This document shows, piece after piece, positions 22,432-31,374 of a stretch of DNA of 64,000 nucleotides. The stretch's first letter is position 1. Each line of letters begins with the position of its first letter. Location of the stretch: NCBI GenBank assembly GCA_016744375.1, contig JADGEM010000005.1, forward strand, positions 41,581 through 105,580. Reading direction: 5' to 3'. The notes under the pieces were generated by a model. That model did not search any database. It was not told the DNA's origin and saw only the letters and a program-made list of their open reading frames with translations. The position numbers and the translations under genes were made by a program. Source of the stretch: Gammaproteobacteria bacterium (GTDB lineage: Bacteria; Pseudomonadota; Gammaproteobacteria; GRL18).

Positions 22432-22878
22432 TTATTTATTCCGGGTCAAAAAGGTATCAAGATGATTGGCAAAAGCCTGTCGGTCACTCTGACTCAGTGG
22501 CGGAGGGCCGCCTGTCTGGACACCGCTGCTGCGTAAGGTATCCATGAAATCTCTCATATTCAGAATTGATTTAATGGTGCTGGCTGAGTAAAGCTCACCT
22601 CGGGGATTCAGTGCATGAGCACCCTTTTCAATAATCTCTGCCGCTAAAGGGATATCACTGGTAATAACCAGATCGCCCTTACTAGCTCGCTTGACAATTT
22701 CATTATCAGCGACATCAAAACCAGAGGCGACTTTAATTGATTTTATAAAATCTGAAGGCGGTATCTTTAGTGGCTGATTGGCCACCAGTGTGACTAATAT
22801 TTCAGTTCGTTTTGCTGCTCGATATAAAATATCTTTAATCACAACAGGACATGCATCGGCATCTACCCAGATTTTCAT
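22432..22878 (-). CDS. YaiI/YqxD family protein (DUF188)
   Basis: Conserved 148-residue cytoplasmic protein of the UPF0178/DUF188 family with a PIN-like fold; function undetermined. It opens [16 protein letters not shown] (~3-18) and contains [22 protein letters not shown] (in part, ~64-85) with conserved acidic residues resembling a nuclease centre, then NPRGELYSA and the terminal [20 protein letters not shown] typical of the family. The start is preceded by AAAGGTTC. Confidence 0.92.
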   Translation of the reverse strand: MKIWVDADACPVVIKDILYRAAKRTEILVTLVANQPLKIPPSDFIKSIKVASGFDVADNEIVKRASKGDLVITSDIPLAAEIIEKGAHALNPRGELYSASTIKSILNMRDFMDTLRSSGVQTGGPPPLSQSDRQAFANHLDTFLTRNK

Positions 22879-23034
22879 TTTTGAACCTTTAAGAAAAATA
22901 ATATTTCATCGATAATAAATCGTTTATGTAATTACTATCACAGATGAACCGCTGAAGAATGATGGATAATTCTGCAACTCAAATTTAAACAAAAGAAGTT
23001 TAACATTACTATCGCATTAAAAAAGGTTATCTTA

Positions 23035-23610
23035 ATGAAAAAAATTGGAATCTCTGTCATTTTCTTATCAACATTATTGTCTTCTGCAGTCTCAGCAACT
23101 GAAGTCAATAAGGAACAGTTGCTTCAGGAAAGTCATCAGGCTATACAACAGTTTGCCAAACACTTAAAAGGTAAGCTCACTGCAGCAATGAAAAAAGGCG
23201 GGCCAGTCAATGCCATTCAGGTTTGTAATGAAAAAGCCATGGATATTACTTCCAGTGAAAGCCAAAAAAGCAGTGTCATATTAAGCAGAACTTCACTGAA
23301 AATACGCAATCCGGAAAATGCACCAGAAGCCTGGGAAAAAGCTGTATTGAAGCAGTTTGAAGAACGGAAAAATCAAGGTGAATCATTGCAGAAAATGGAA
23401 TTCAGCGAAACAGTTGAAGTCAATGGTAACAAACAATTTCGTTATATGAAGGCAATGGGTGTTTCACAACCATGCTTACATTGTCATGGTGAAAAAGTAT
23501 TACCTGATGTGAGTGCAGAACTGAGCAAACTTTACCCTGATGATAAAGCAAGAGCTTACAAAAAGGGTGATCTGCGAGGTGCAATTGTACTAATAAGAGA
23601 GCTAAACTAA
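23035..23610 (+). CDS. Periplasmic DUF3365 (Tll0287-like) haem-binding protein
   Basis: Secreted 191-residue protein with a signal peptide (~1-22, cleavage near VSA-TEV) and a DUF3365/Tll0287-like domain. One c-type haem motif CLHCH is at ~147-151, followed by the family signature of a lysine/tyrosine-rich stretch and GDLRGAIVL. It is probably a haem-PAS-type redox or ligand sensor, or a small electron carrier in the periplasm. The same domain, with CMACH and GDLRG, forms the sensor of the GGDEF-EAL protein at 53865-56957. Covalent haem attachment is inferred from the motif plus export. Confidence 0.85.
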   Translation: MKKIGISVIFLSTLLSSAVSATEVNKEQLLQESHQAIQQFAKHLKGKLTAAMKKGGPVNAIQVCNEKAMDITSSESQKSSVILSRTSLKIRNPENAPEAWEKAVLKQFEERKNQGESLQKMEFSETVEVNGNKQFRYMKAMGVSQPCLHCHGEKVLPDVSAELSKLYPDDKARAYKKGDLRGAIVLIRELN

Positions 23611-23649
23611 TTATAATAAAATGATGAATTATCCTGACTTTTTGAACGG

Positions 23650-24447
23650 TCAACGAATATCAAAGACATAAAGTTTTGCTGATTCATCACTGACAATATA
23701 GAGCCGGTTCTTTTTGGTATCCAGAGCGATACCTTCGGCTTTTATTATCTCTTTATACTGCCCATTATCACTATAGCTGAGTTTCATTGTTTGTATGACC
23801 TGATTATTATTCCAGTCGTATAAAAATAAACTTTGCGCTTTGTCACTAATAATCCAAAAATGATTGATACTTTGATCATAGACAATGTCAGAATAATCAA
23901 TCTCTTCAGCGCTTATCTTATCATCACAAAAACCATTTTTTTTATTTAATAAATGATGATTAATAATGTGTTTTAAATCAGATGAAATTTCTATCAACAA
24001 GCCAGGTTCACCTTCTTTTAAAACAAAAATATTCCCGCTTATAGGGTTCCATGTCACCCCTTCAAGCCCTTTATTATTTATTTCGGTTGAGAAGTAGTGT
24101 GCAATTTTTTCATATCCAGGTATTTGCTCCAACTTCTTTCTATTCATGACCTTCTGTTCATTGACTGAAATGATTATGAGCTCGTTCAGGCTTTCTTTTA
24201 CAACCAGCAAAGATTGCCCATCATGAATCAGGGCAATACCTTCAAGTTCAGTATCTGGAATTATAAATGATTTCTTCTTTTTTACTTGACCTGTTAGATT
24301 GATTTTAAATATTTTATTTGTATCATCGCTTATGGTCCATAAAGCATTACCTTTATTGGACAAGACCAGACCAGAAGGTTCAAGTAAGCCTGCAGAAGTA
24401 TCTTTAATATTGAAGCTGTTTAAATAGGTTAAGTTGTAGTGATGCAT
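23650..24447 (-). CDS. SdiA-regulated-type beta-propeller protein
   Basis: 265-residue protein resembling the SdiA-regulated/YjiK family of six-bladed beta-propeller or esterase-like proteins. Repeated blade-like segments are visible: LEPSGLVLSNKGNALWTISD, LEGIALIHDGQSLLVVKE, LEGVTWNPISGNIFVLKEG and AEGIALDTKKNRLYIVSDES. The usual N-terminal signal or anchor is absent: the sequence starts directly with the first blade, so it is either cytoplasmic or its true start differs. Function unknown. It converges with the DUF3365 gene. Confidence 0.75.
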   Translation of the reverse strand: MHHYNLTYLNSFNIKDTSAGLLEPSGLVLSNKGNALWTISDDTNKIFKINLTGQVKKKKSFIIPDTELEGIALIHDGQSLLVVKESLNELIIISVNEQKVMNRKKLEQIPGYEKIAHYFSTEINNKGLEGVTWNPISGNIFVLKEGEPGLLIEISSDLKHIINHHLLNKKNGFCDDKISAEEIDYSDIVYDQSINHFWIISDKAQSLFLYDWNNNQVIQTMKLSYSDNGQYKEIIKAEGIALDTKKNRLYIVSDESAKLYVFDIR

Positions 24448-24568
24448 TATTCAATCTTAGGACAGTTTGTAATAAAAAAAAGTAAAATAATCATAATTTG
24501 TCATATTTTAGTCACTAATTTAACAGAATTATTTGCTGAAATAATGGTTTTGTAAGGAGTAAACCATT

Positions 24569-25099
24569 ATGTTTATAGCACATTTACCTGCCGGATATTT
24601 ATTGTCAAAATACTTTGCTAGTAAATCTAAAACCCACAAGATACCTTGGGGAATTTTTGTGGCTCTTGGGTTGGTAGGGAGTATTTTACCTGATTTAGAC
24701 TTATTTTATTTTTATTTGATAGATGAACGTCAGCATCAGCATCATTCTTATTGGACGCACATCCCTATCTATTGGATTTGTATTTATATTATTGTTGCCA
24801 GTATGTTTATTCTTAAAAAGAATAAGAAACTGTTATTTATAACTACATTTATCTTTATTGATGTTATGTTGCATATTATTTTAGATACCGTAGCAGGTGG
24901 TATCATATGGGGTTACCCGAGAAGTACTGAATATTTCTCTTTTTTTACCGTATTGCCACAATATAATTGGTGGGTATTGAATTTTATTCTTCATTGGACA
25001 TTTTTATTTGAAATGACAATTATCATATTTGCATTCACAATTTACACGACATCAAAGTTCAAGATAGCTAATGACCTGAAAGTTTACAAAAAAGCTTAA
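24569..25099 (+). CDS. Membrane-bound DUF457-type metal-dependent hydrolase
   Basis: Inner-membrane protein of 176 residues with about four hydrophobic segments and the DUF457/YdjM-like signature: FIAHLPAGYLLSK at the N-terminus, SILPDLDLFYFYL (~37-50), the histidine-rich RQHQHHSYWTH (~54-64) and DVMLHIILDTVAGG (~91-104), whose His and Asp residues resemble metal ligands. It is probably a metal-dependent hydrolase acting on a lipid-like substrate, but none is known. It is followed by a perfect hairpin at 25155. Confidence 0.8.
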   Translation: MFIAHLPAGYLLSKYFASKSKTHKIPWGIFVALGLVGSILPDLDLFYFYLIDERQHQHHSYWTHIPIYWICIYIIVASMFILKKNKKLLFITTFIFIDVMLHIILDTVAGGIIWGYPRSTEYFSFFTVLPQYNWWVLNFILHWTFLFEMTIIIFAFTIYTTSKFKIANDLKVYKKA

Positions 25100-25154
25100 A
25101 CTTGAAGCAGTAAAGCTGAGTCTACAAAAAAGGCATTAAGGTTCAACAAGCAGC

Positions 25155-25181
25155 AAAGGATAATAATGGTTATTATCCTTT
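25155..25181 (+). terminator. Perfect 12-bp hairpin after the DUF457 gene
   Basis: AAAGGATAATAA (25155-25166) and TTATTATCCTTT (25170-25181) are exact complements with a TGG loop. The stem's own right arm ends in TTT, then CGG. It is a plausible terminator for the gene ending at 25099 and separates it from the MASE1-EAL gene. Confidence 0.6.
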
Positions 25182-25342
25182 CGGTCACTCGTTATCAGAA
25201 GAAAAAAGTAATTATATCAAAACCTTATAATTTCAAATAATGACGTGTATACTACTTTCTACTTGCAAGCTCTGTTTATTCCTGAAAATTTTTGGGAGGC
25301 ATTGTATTGTTTAATTTATACCCTCAACAAAAAGGTTATTGA

Positions 25343-27565
25343 GTGATCCTGGTAAAAAACCTGATAATTCAAATCATTATTGCTCTGTCAGTTGGTCTGG
25401 TTTGTTGGGTGTCCCATTTGTATCGTTTTCCTCAACATGCAGTACCCATGCTGGTCCTTGGCTCTGGAGTTGTTCTGGGTTTGTTGTATCGTATGGGCTA
25501 CCGGGTTATCCCGGCATTATTTATTGGCTTGTTTATTTGTCACTTCCAGATTATTGGATATCGCTTTCTGGTTTCATTCTGGCTATCCTCTACGATGCTG
25601 ATTTCGGGCTGGCTTTCATTGCTATATGTGCGCCGTTTTTTCAGTGATGATCTGATTGATCGACCCGTTCATAACTATTTGCACTTTTACGTCGCGGCGA
25701 TGTTGATTGCACCTATGAGTAAATTGCTGCTGGATATACCATTAATCTTATTAATTGACCGTGTGGATATTCTTGAGGATATTCGCCTGTTTATTTTTTC
25801 CTATACTTTTGGTGAAGCATTGGGTGCACTGGTTTTTGCGCCGGCAATCATATTATTTGGTCAGCAATACCACCTCCGGTATGCTTATGCTGATTATTCC
25901 TCGGTAAAAATGGAGAAAATAGTCTGGTTGGCTATAGCGATGCTGCTGATACTGCTGACTTTTATCTTAGGCAAGTATTTCTCTTTTACTGGCTTGTTGG
26001 ATGCTGAGCTGTTGTTGTTTCCAATGATAGTATGGAGTGCATTGCGCCTGGGAGTTGTCTTTACCAATATTGCAGTTGCTATTATTTCATACACAGTTTT
26101 TACGTTTCATTTTTTTGGTATTGCCGGGACACCAAGAGAAATGAGCCCGCCCCATGTCTTAGGTATGCTGTTACTGATTATTACTCTGACAGTTCTGGGA
26201 CAATTGGTGGCTGCGACAACGCTGGAGCGGCGTAAAAAAGAACTCAAGTTGGAGCAAGCAGTCCTTCATGATCCCATAACAGGGTTGCCGAATGTATTGT
26301 ATTTACGCAAAAGTATGGAATCTGCCAGTCAGAGCAATCAGCCATCTGAGAGCAACTATATGTTGGGTTATATTGCAATTTGTAACTATGAGGCATTATT
26401 GCAAGGCTATGGCATTGAAGCTCGGAATACTCTTTATTGTCAGTTTGGTGGTTTTTTGCAGTTTGCTACGGACTCAGAAATAAAAATTTATCGTGTTAGT
26501 GGCCCTGTGTTTGCACTACTACTGGAAGATTCGTCAGAAAGTCCGGCCCTTAAGATAATGCATGACTTGTCAGAAAGAATTAAACAGTTTACTTTTATCT
26601 GGGATGAACATCCTTTTCATATCAATGCTGTTTCTTCAATGGTGCCGGCAAATTACACCTCTGGTGAACTACATGGTCCTATAGAGCATGCGAGTGCATT
26701 AATTGAAAATGCCTATAAACTGGGCCACATTGGTAAGGTTATCGTTAACAATAAAGATCAGGACAAAAAGGAACGTAAAGTTCGAGCTGACTGGTTAGGA
26801 AAAATTAATGAAGCTCTGATAAAAGATCAGTTTACTCTGGTTGCACAGCCTATAGTCCCTATTGGTACAAGCAGAGTGACCTCAAAGAAGTATTCTTTTG
26901 AAATCCTGCTGCGACTGCATGGAAGTGATGGCAAATTAGAAATGCCGGATGAATTTATACCCTATGCAGAAAGTTTTAATTTGATGCTAAGTGTTGATCG
27001 ATGGGTGATAAGACATGCTTTACAATGGTTGTCGTCTGTTGAGCTGAATCTCGGGAATGTTGGAACTTGTTCAATCAATCTTTCCGGACAGTCTGTTGCT
27101 GATCCAAAATTGTGCTCAGATATAGAAAAATTATTGCAAAAATATCAAGTTCCAGCAAAGAAAGTTTGCTTTGAAATAACGGAAACGGCCGCTATTGCTA
27201 ATATGTATAATGCCACCAATCTTGTCACTCAGCTGCAGAAACTCGGCTGTTCTGTGGCTCTGGATGACTTTGGCAGTGGTTTGTCATCTTTTGAATATCT
27301 GAAAAAACTGCCAGTCAACATCTTGAAAATAGATGGTGAATTTATTCAAAATATGCCGCAATCAAAAACAGACTATGCAATTGTCGATGCTGTCTGGAGA
27401 GTTGCAGAAACAATGAATCTGACAACGGTTGCCGAATATGTTGAGTCTGAAAAAATTCTGGACTATCTGTCTGAAATGGGGGTTAATTATGCGCAAGGTT
27501 TTTATACCGGTAGGCCGGTAAGCTTAGAGGAATTGCAACAGCAGATTAATGAATCATGCTCGTAG
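25343..27565 (+). CDS. MASE1-like membrane protein with degenerate GGDEF and EAL domains
   Basis: 740-residue c-di-GMP signalling protein. The N-terminal ~300 residues form eight or more membrane segments of the MASE1 type. A linker with LHDPITGLPN leads to a GGDEF-like domain (~315-470) in which the active-site loop reads SGPVFALLLED instead of GGDEF, so cyclase activity is not expected. The EAL domain (~490-735) has FEILLRLHG (Glu kept, motif EIL), NLSGQS, ITETAAI, DDFGSGLSSFEYL and LKIDGEFI, so the main phosphodiesterase residues are present. It would degrade c-di-GMP at the membrane. A GTG start following AAAGG is used; an overlapping 102-codon frame is a shadow. Confidence 0.85.
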   Translation: MILVKNLIIQIIIALSVGLVCWVSHLYRFPQHAVPMLVLGSGVVLGLLYRMGYRVIPALFIGLFICHFQIIGYRFLVSFWLSSTMLISGWLSLLYVRRFFSDDLIDRPVHNYLHFYVAAMLIAPMSKLLLDIPLILLIDRVDILEDIRLFIFSYTFGEALGALVFAPAIILFGQQYHLRYAYADYSSVKMEKIVWLAIAMLLILLTFILGKYFSFTGLLDAELLLFPMIVWSALRLGVVFTNIAVAIISYTVFTFHFFGIAGTPREMSPPHVLGMLLLIITLTVLGQLVAATTLERRKKELKLEQAVLHDPITGLPNVLYLRKSMESASQSNQPSESNYMLGYIAICNYEALLQGYGIEARNTLYCQFGGFLQFATDSEIKIYRVSGPVFALLLEDSSESPALKIMHDLSERIKQFTFIWDEHPFHINAVSSMVPANYTSGELHGPIEHASALIENAYKLGHIGKVIVNNKDQDKKERKVRADWLGKINEALIKDQFTLVAQPIVPIGTSRVTSKKYSFEILLRLHGSDGKLEMPDEFIPYAESFNLMLSVDRWVIRHALQWLSSVELNLGNVGTCSINLSGQSVADPKLCSDIEKLLQKYQVPAKKVCFEITETAAIANMYNATNLVTQLQKLGCSVALDDFGSGLSSFEYLKKLPVNILKIDGEFIQNMPQSKTDYAIVDAVWRVAETMNLTTVAEYVESEKILDYLSEMGVNYAQGFYTGRPVSLEELQQQINESCS

Positions 27566-27574
27566 TGATAAATA

Positions 27575-27994
27575 TTATTGGTGAGCCGTTTGTTTTTTTT
27601 GATTTCTGCGTTTTAACAAGAAACTGTGATTGTTTTCAGGATTATTAAAATAATCGCTTTTTAATACTAATAAGTAATGGGCAATTTTGTTTGCTTCTTT
27701 ATCAGACATGGTTTTAAATACAGGCATTTTGGAGTGTCCGTGTTGATCCCCTTCTTTGATATACCGGATGAGCTCTGATATATTTTTATTTGTACTGATA
27801 TTGGCTGGGGCGCCTTTAAGAAACAGTCCGGTGCCATCATTATTATGGCAACCAGCACAATGAGAATTAAAAAAATCTTTTCCAGTCAGGAGGTTTGGGT
27901 GATTATGCTGGTCTTTGTCACATGCAATTAATAATAAAAAGGCGCTAAGTAATAAGAAAAGTGACAGTTTTTGTGAAAAAGAATTAAATATCAT
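27575..27994 (-). CDS. Lipoprotein c-type cytochrome
   Basis: 139-residue monohaem cytochrome c. The signal ends in a lipobox-like LLIAC (Cys ~25), suggesting membrane anchoring on the periplasmic side. CAGCH (~46-50) is the haem site, and HSKMPVF (~97-103) supplies a plausible axial methionine, as in class I / cbb3-subunit-III-like cytochromes. The tail is basic. It is a likely small electron carrier for a terminal oxidase or other respiratory enzyme. A TTGAC-N4-GTCAA dyad lies 61 bases upstream of its start. Confidence 0.88.
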   Translation of the reverse strand: MIFNSFSQKLSLFLLLSAFLLLIACDKDQHNHPNLLTGKDFFNSHCAGCHNNDGTGLFLKGAPANISTNKNISELIRYIKEGDQHGHSKMPVFKTMSDKEANKIAHYLLVLKSDYFNNPENNHSFLLKRRNQKKQTAHQ

Positions 27995-28054
27995 AAGTCT
28001 TTTCTGATTGATAAAATATAAAATTATTGTATCCTTAACTAACTAGGCAGTTTA

Positions 28055-28068
28055 TTGACTTCCGTCAA
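28055..28068. promoter_or_regulatory. FNR/CRP-family-like operator
   Basis: TTGAC-TTCC-GTCAA is a perfect 5-bp inverted repeat with a four-base spacer, matching the general layout of FNR/Dnr-family sites (TTGAT-N4-ATCAA) with a C/G variant at the inner position. It sits 61 bases upstream of the cytochrome c start (minus strand) and 127 bases upstream of the helix-hairpin-helix gene (plus strand). Oxygen- or NO-responsive control of the cytochrome is an inference. Confidence 0.4.
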
Positions 28069-28194
28069 GGAATATATTTAATAGAAACGCCAAAATGTTG
28101 CAAGGAGTCTTTTCAAGCTTAGTAGGGGGTTCCTGATTTGCAACCTTAAAACAATCGCCATAATATCAATCACCATATAAAACAGGAATGAATC

Positions 28195-28572
28195 ATGTTT
28201 AGCTGGTTTTTAAAATTACTGGGAATTGACGAAGACAGATCCAATACGTCAGGAAATTCTTACTTGGACAGCAGTACAAAAGAGACAGGAAGTTCTTCAG
28301 TTGAAACCGTTGAAGTTAAAGCAGCGGTTGATGAAACTTCTGCTGATAAAACGAAAGAAGAACCCAGAACGGTGCAGGAAAAAACAGTTGATTCAACTGA
28401 AACTGAGCCAGAGTCTTTGGCTGCTGAGTTCCCGAGTTTAAAAGCAAATTATATCAAAGTGCTTGAAGAGGGTGGTTTTAAAACAAAGGCTGCAGTTGAC
28501 AAAGCCAGTGATAAAGAGCTTCTGGAACTTAAAGGTATAGGCAAAGCAAGTTTGAAAATCTTACGAGGATAA
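28195..28572 (+). CDS. Small protein with C-terminal helix-hairpin-helix domain
   Basis: 125 residues. The N-terminus MFSWFLKLLGID is a short amphipathic or hydrophobic patch, followed by an acidic, low-complexity Ser/Thr/Glu linker (~17-80). The C-terminal ~45 residues form a helix-hairpin-helix unit: YIKVLEEGGFKTKAAVDKAS then LLELKGIGKASLKIL, with the GIG hairpin typical of non-specific DNA binding. Function unknown; a DNA-associated adaptor is possible. The start follows ACAGGAATGA. Confidence 0.7.
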   Translation: MFSWFLKLLGIDEDRSNTSGNSYLDSSTKETGSSSVETVEVKAAVDETSADKTKEEPRTVQEKTVDSTETEPESLAAEFPSLKANYIKVLEEGGFKTKAAVDKASDKELLELKGIGKASLKILRG

Positions 28573-28609
28573 GACCTCTTTTATAAAAAATACGTCCTTA
28601 TTTTAGTGC

Positions 28610-28640
28610 TGGGAGGGTAGGCATCCTGCCTATCCTCCCA
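28610..28640. terminator. 14-bp hairpin between convergent genes
   Basis: TGGGAGGGTAGGCA (28610-28623) pairs with TGCCTATCCTCCCA (28627-28640) along all 14 positions, counting one G-U wobble, with a three-base loop. It lies between the helix-hairpin-helix gene (plus) and fumarase (minus). There is no T-run on either side, so it probably acts as a bidirectional pause or processing barrier. Confidence 0.6.
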
Positions 28641-28664
28641 AGAGTGAAAGGAGGCGTTTTGATG

Positions 28665-30182
28665 TTATTTTCTGATGAGTTTTGACCACTTTTCCGGTCC
28701 GGTTTTGTGTACTGACTCGCCATGCACATCCACACCCACAGTGACAGGCATATCCTTCACTTCAAATTCATAAATGGCTTCCATCCCCAGTTCTTCATAG
28801 GCAATCACTGTTGATTTTTCTATGGCCTTAGAAATTAGATAAGCCGCGCCGCCTACGGCCGTCAGATAAACAGCCTGATGCTTCTTGATGGCTTCAATTG
28901 CAACAGGGCCGCGCTCTGCTTTTCCAACCATGCCGATTAAACCGGTTTCAGCTAGCATGGTTTCAGTGTATTTATCCATCCGTGTTGAGGTCGTAGGGCC
29001 AGCAGGACCAACGGACTCACCTTTAATCGCATCAACCGGTCCCACATAGTAGATAAAGCGATTTTTAAAATTAACACCTTCAGGTAAATCTTCACCTCTG
29101 GCCAGTGTGTCAACAATACGCTTATGAGCGGCATCTCGGCCTGTTAGCAGTTTACCGCTGAGTAAGAGTTGATCGCCGGGTTTCCATTTCTTAATCTCTT
29201 CCTGGGTAATGGTGTCTAAGTTAACGTGATGTGATTCTGGAGATGCGGACCAGGTCACTTCAGGCCAGTCTCCCAGTTTTGGTGGTGTTAATTCAGCCGG
29301 TCCTGAACCATCAAGAGTAAAATGAGTATGCCGGGTAGCGGCACAATTTGGGATGATTGCAACCGGTAATGATGCCGCGTGTGTGGGATAATCCAATACT
29401 TTGACATCCACTACTGTCGTCAGCCCACCTAATCCTTGTGCACCAACACCCAGGGCATTGATTTTTTCATAAAGTTCAAGGCGAAGCTCTTCAGGCCTGC
29501 TTAATTTGTCTCCCTGATGTGATTTTATTATCAGTTCCTGAATATTAACGGGTTCCAGCAATGATTCTTTGGCAAGTAACATGGCTTTTTCAGGAGTACC
29601 GCCAATGCCGATACCCATAATGCCGGGAGGACACCAGCCGGCACCCATTTCAGTGACTGATTTTAATACCCACTCAACCAGATCGCTACTGGGGTTTAAT
29701 GCAGCAAACTTTGCTTTATTTTCAGAGCCACCGCCTTTAGCGGCAATTTTAACATGAACGGTATTTCCCGGTACGATTCGTGTGTGAATCACTGCCGGGG
29801 TATTATCGCGGGTGTTTTGTCTTGCTCCGGCGGGGTCAGCAAGAACTGAAGCCCTTAGAACATTATCAGGATTCAAATAAGCACGCCGAACCCCTTCATT
29901 GATCATATCTTCCAGGCCCATCTGACTGTCCCACTGAACATCCATGCCAACGTCAATGAAAACCACAGCAATACCAGTATCCTGGCAAATCGGGCGGTGC
30001 CCCTCTGCACATAGGCGTGAATTAAACAAAATCTGGGCAATTGCATCTTTGGCTGCTGCAGATTGTTCCATCTCATAAGCCGCACCAAGAGCCTGAATAT
30101 AGTCTTTCGGGTGATAATAAGAAATAAATTGCAAGGCATCAGCAATGCTCTTAATGAGATCGTCTTGTTTTATTCGTGTCAT
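28665..30182 (-). CDS. fumA: Class I fumarate hydratase (iron-sulfur)
   Basis: Oxygen-sensitive [4Fe-4S] fumarase of the single-chain FumA/FumB type, interconverting fumarate and malate in the TCA cycle. The three cluster cysteines are in RPICQDTGIAVVF (~63-75), GAGWCPPGIMGIGIGG (~180-195) and IPNCAATRHTHF (~280-291). The C-terminal half carries GPAGPTTSTRMDKYTE and the MVGKAERGPVAIEA segment. At 505 residues it is the shorter form common in pseudomonads rather than the ~550-residue E. coli FumA. Related tartrate dehydratases share the fold, but the continuous alpha plus beta chain favours fumarase. Confidence 0.92.
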   Translation of the reverse strand: MTRIKQDDLIKSIADALQFISYYHPKDYIQALGAAYEMEQSAAAKDAIAQILFNSRLCAEGHRPICQDTGIAVVFIDVGMDVQWDSQMGLEDMINEGVRRAYLNPDNVLRASVLADPAGARQNTRDNTPAVIHTRIVPGNTVHVKIAAKGGGSENKAKFAALNPSSDLVEWVLKSVTEMGAGWCPPGIMGIGIGGTPEKAMLLAKESLLEPVNIQELIIKSHQGDKLSRPEELRLELYEKINALGVGAQGLGGLTTVVDVKVLDYPTHAASLPVAIIPNCAATRHTHFTLDGSGPAELTPPKLGDWPEVTWSASPESHHVNLDTITQEEIKKWKPGDQLLLSGKLLTGRDAAHKRIVDTLARGEDLPEGVNFKNRFIYYVGPVDAIKGESVGPAGPTTSTRMDKYTETMLAETGLIGMVGKAERGPVAIEAIKKHQAVYLTAVGGAAYLISKAIEKSTVIAYEELGMEAIYEFEVKDMPVTVGVDVHGESVHKTGPEKWSKLIRK

Positions 30183-30239
30183 AGTAGCTACTTTATTTAA
30201 TTTAAATCAGATTAATCATAGCATATTATCAAAAAGGAC

Positions 30240-30434
30240 GAAGTCCGTAAAAGAAGTCAGTAGTCTATAGTCGTCAGTTTGCTGTCAAAAGATGAAATAA
30301 AAAGCATTTAGAATGCAGTAGTAAAAGCTGCTGAACTTTACCTTGTTTCTATTGACTTTGACGAATGATTATGGACAACGGACTTCTTTTTTTGTTAGTT
30401 CTGAAACAGGTAAATTATCAATAAACGACTATAG
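30240..30434. repeat. Interleaved inverted repeats upstream of the HDOD gene
   Basis: In the ~290-base gap between fumarase and the HDOD gene, GAAGTCCGT (30240-30248) is complementary to ACGGACTTC (30378-30386), and CTATAGTCGT (30265-30274) is complementary to ACGACTATAG (30425-30434). The order A-B-A'-B' is interleaved rather than nested. GGAC-GAA-GTCC at 30236-30246 is a further small palindrome. It may be the remains of a palindromic mobile repeat or a complex promoter region; nothing else is recognised here. Confidence 0.4.
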
Positions 30435-30471
30435 TTAGATTATATCTCTATAAAAGAACCTGAGGATTTTT

Positions 30472-31335
30472 GTGTCAGAAGAATATTTGCAAACAATTCA
30501 GGCTTATGTGGGTAAAATGCCCAGCTTGTCAACAACGGTAACTAAAGTACTGGAAGTCTGTAATCAGCCGAATGTCTCACCGAATGACTTAAATAAAATT
30601 ATTTCACTGGATCCTGTTCTAGCCGGCAATGTGCTTAAACTGATTAATTCTGCTTATTATTCATTACCGAATCATATCACCTCTTTGACCCGGGCAATTA
30701 TCATATTGGGGGTTAATACAGTAAAAAATCTGTCTTTAAGTACTGCTGTTTTAGGACATATGAAAAAAGCACAACAGTCCAGCCTGGCGATGGATGATTT
30801 CTGGAAGCACTCTATCTGTGTTGGTGTGACGGCCAAGGCAATTGCCTCCACACAGCAAATACCTGCGAATCAGAGAGAGGAATTTTTTCTTGCGGGCTTA
30901 TTGCATGATCTGGGTAAAATACCCATGGCTCACTGCTTTCCTGATGAGTACTCACATTGTCTTGCTATTGCCAGGGAACAAAAAATATCACTTCATGAGT
31001 CAGAAGTGTCTATATTCGGATTTAATCATCAACATTGCGGTGCAATTATTGCCAGCAAATGGAAATTAAACGATAATATTGTAGGCACGATGAAATATCA
31101 CCATGAGCCTGAAAAATCAGACATAGATCACAGACTTTTAATTTCCAGTGTGGCAATTGCTGATCTTTATGCTAATATTTTTGAAATGGGTTCTGCTGGC
31201 AATCATTTTGTTAGTGAAGAATATGTGGAGAGGCTTTTTGCATCAGGCAAATTATCCTGGAAAGAGTTGACTCAGATGCACGAAGGCATTTATGAATCAA
31301 TTGAAAAAGCCTCCATTTTCCTTCAGGTAAGTTAA
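30472..31335 (+). CDS. HDOD domain signalling protein
   Basis: 287-residue cytoplasmic protein made almost wholly of one HDOD domain. Visible features are LPSLSTTVTKVLEVCNQP-type opening, IISLDPVLAGNVLKLINSAYY (in part, ~45-63), the ITSLTRAIIILGVNTVKNLSLS segment and a helix with GLLHDLGKIPMAH (~143-155), which keeps the His-Asp pair. HDOD proteins usually act as non-catalytic scaffolds in signal transduction and motility; residual phosphohydrolase activity is not excluded. A GTG start follows GAGGATTTTT. Confidence 0.88.
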   Translation: MSEEYLQTIQAYVGKMPSLSTTVTKVLEVCNQPNVSPNDLNKIISLDPVLAGNVLKLINSAYYSLPNHITSLTRAIIILGVNTVKNLSLSTAVLGHMKKAQQSSLAMDDFWKHSICVGVTAKAIASTQQIPANQREEFFLAGLLHDLGKIPMAHCFPDEYSHCLAIAREQKISLHESEVSIFGFNHQHCGAIIASKWKLNDNIVGTMKYHHEPEKSDIDHRLLISSVAIADLYANIFEMGSAGNHFVSEEYVERLFASGKLSWKELTQMHEGIYESIEKASIFLQVS

Positions 31336-31374
31336 CTAATTTTTTAAGCCGAACAAGGCTACTAGGTCTGCAAT

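Noticed and set aside
25339..25647. 102-codon plus-strand frame overlapping the start of the MASE1-EAL gene
   Set aside because: It lies in another frame of a convincing membrane protein, has no family resemblance and has no ribosome site of its own.
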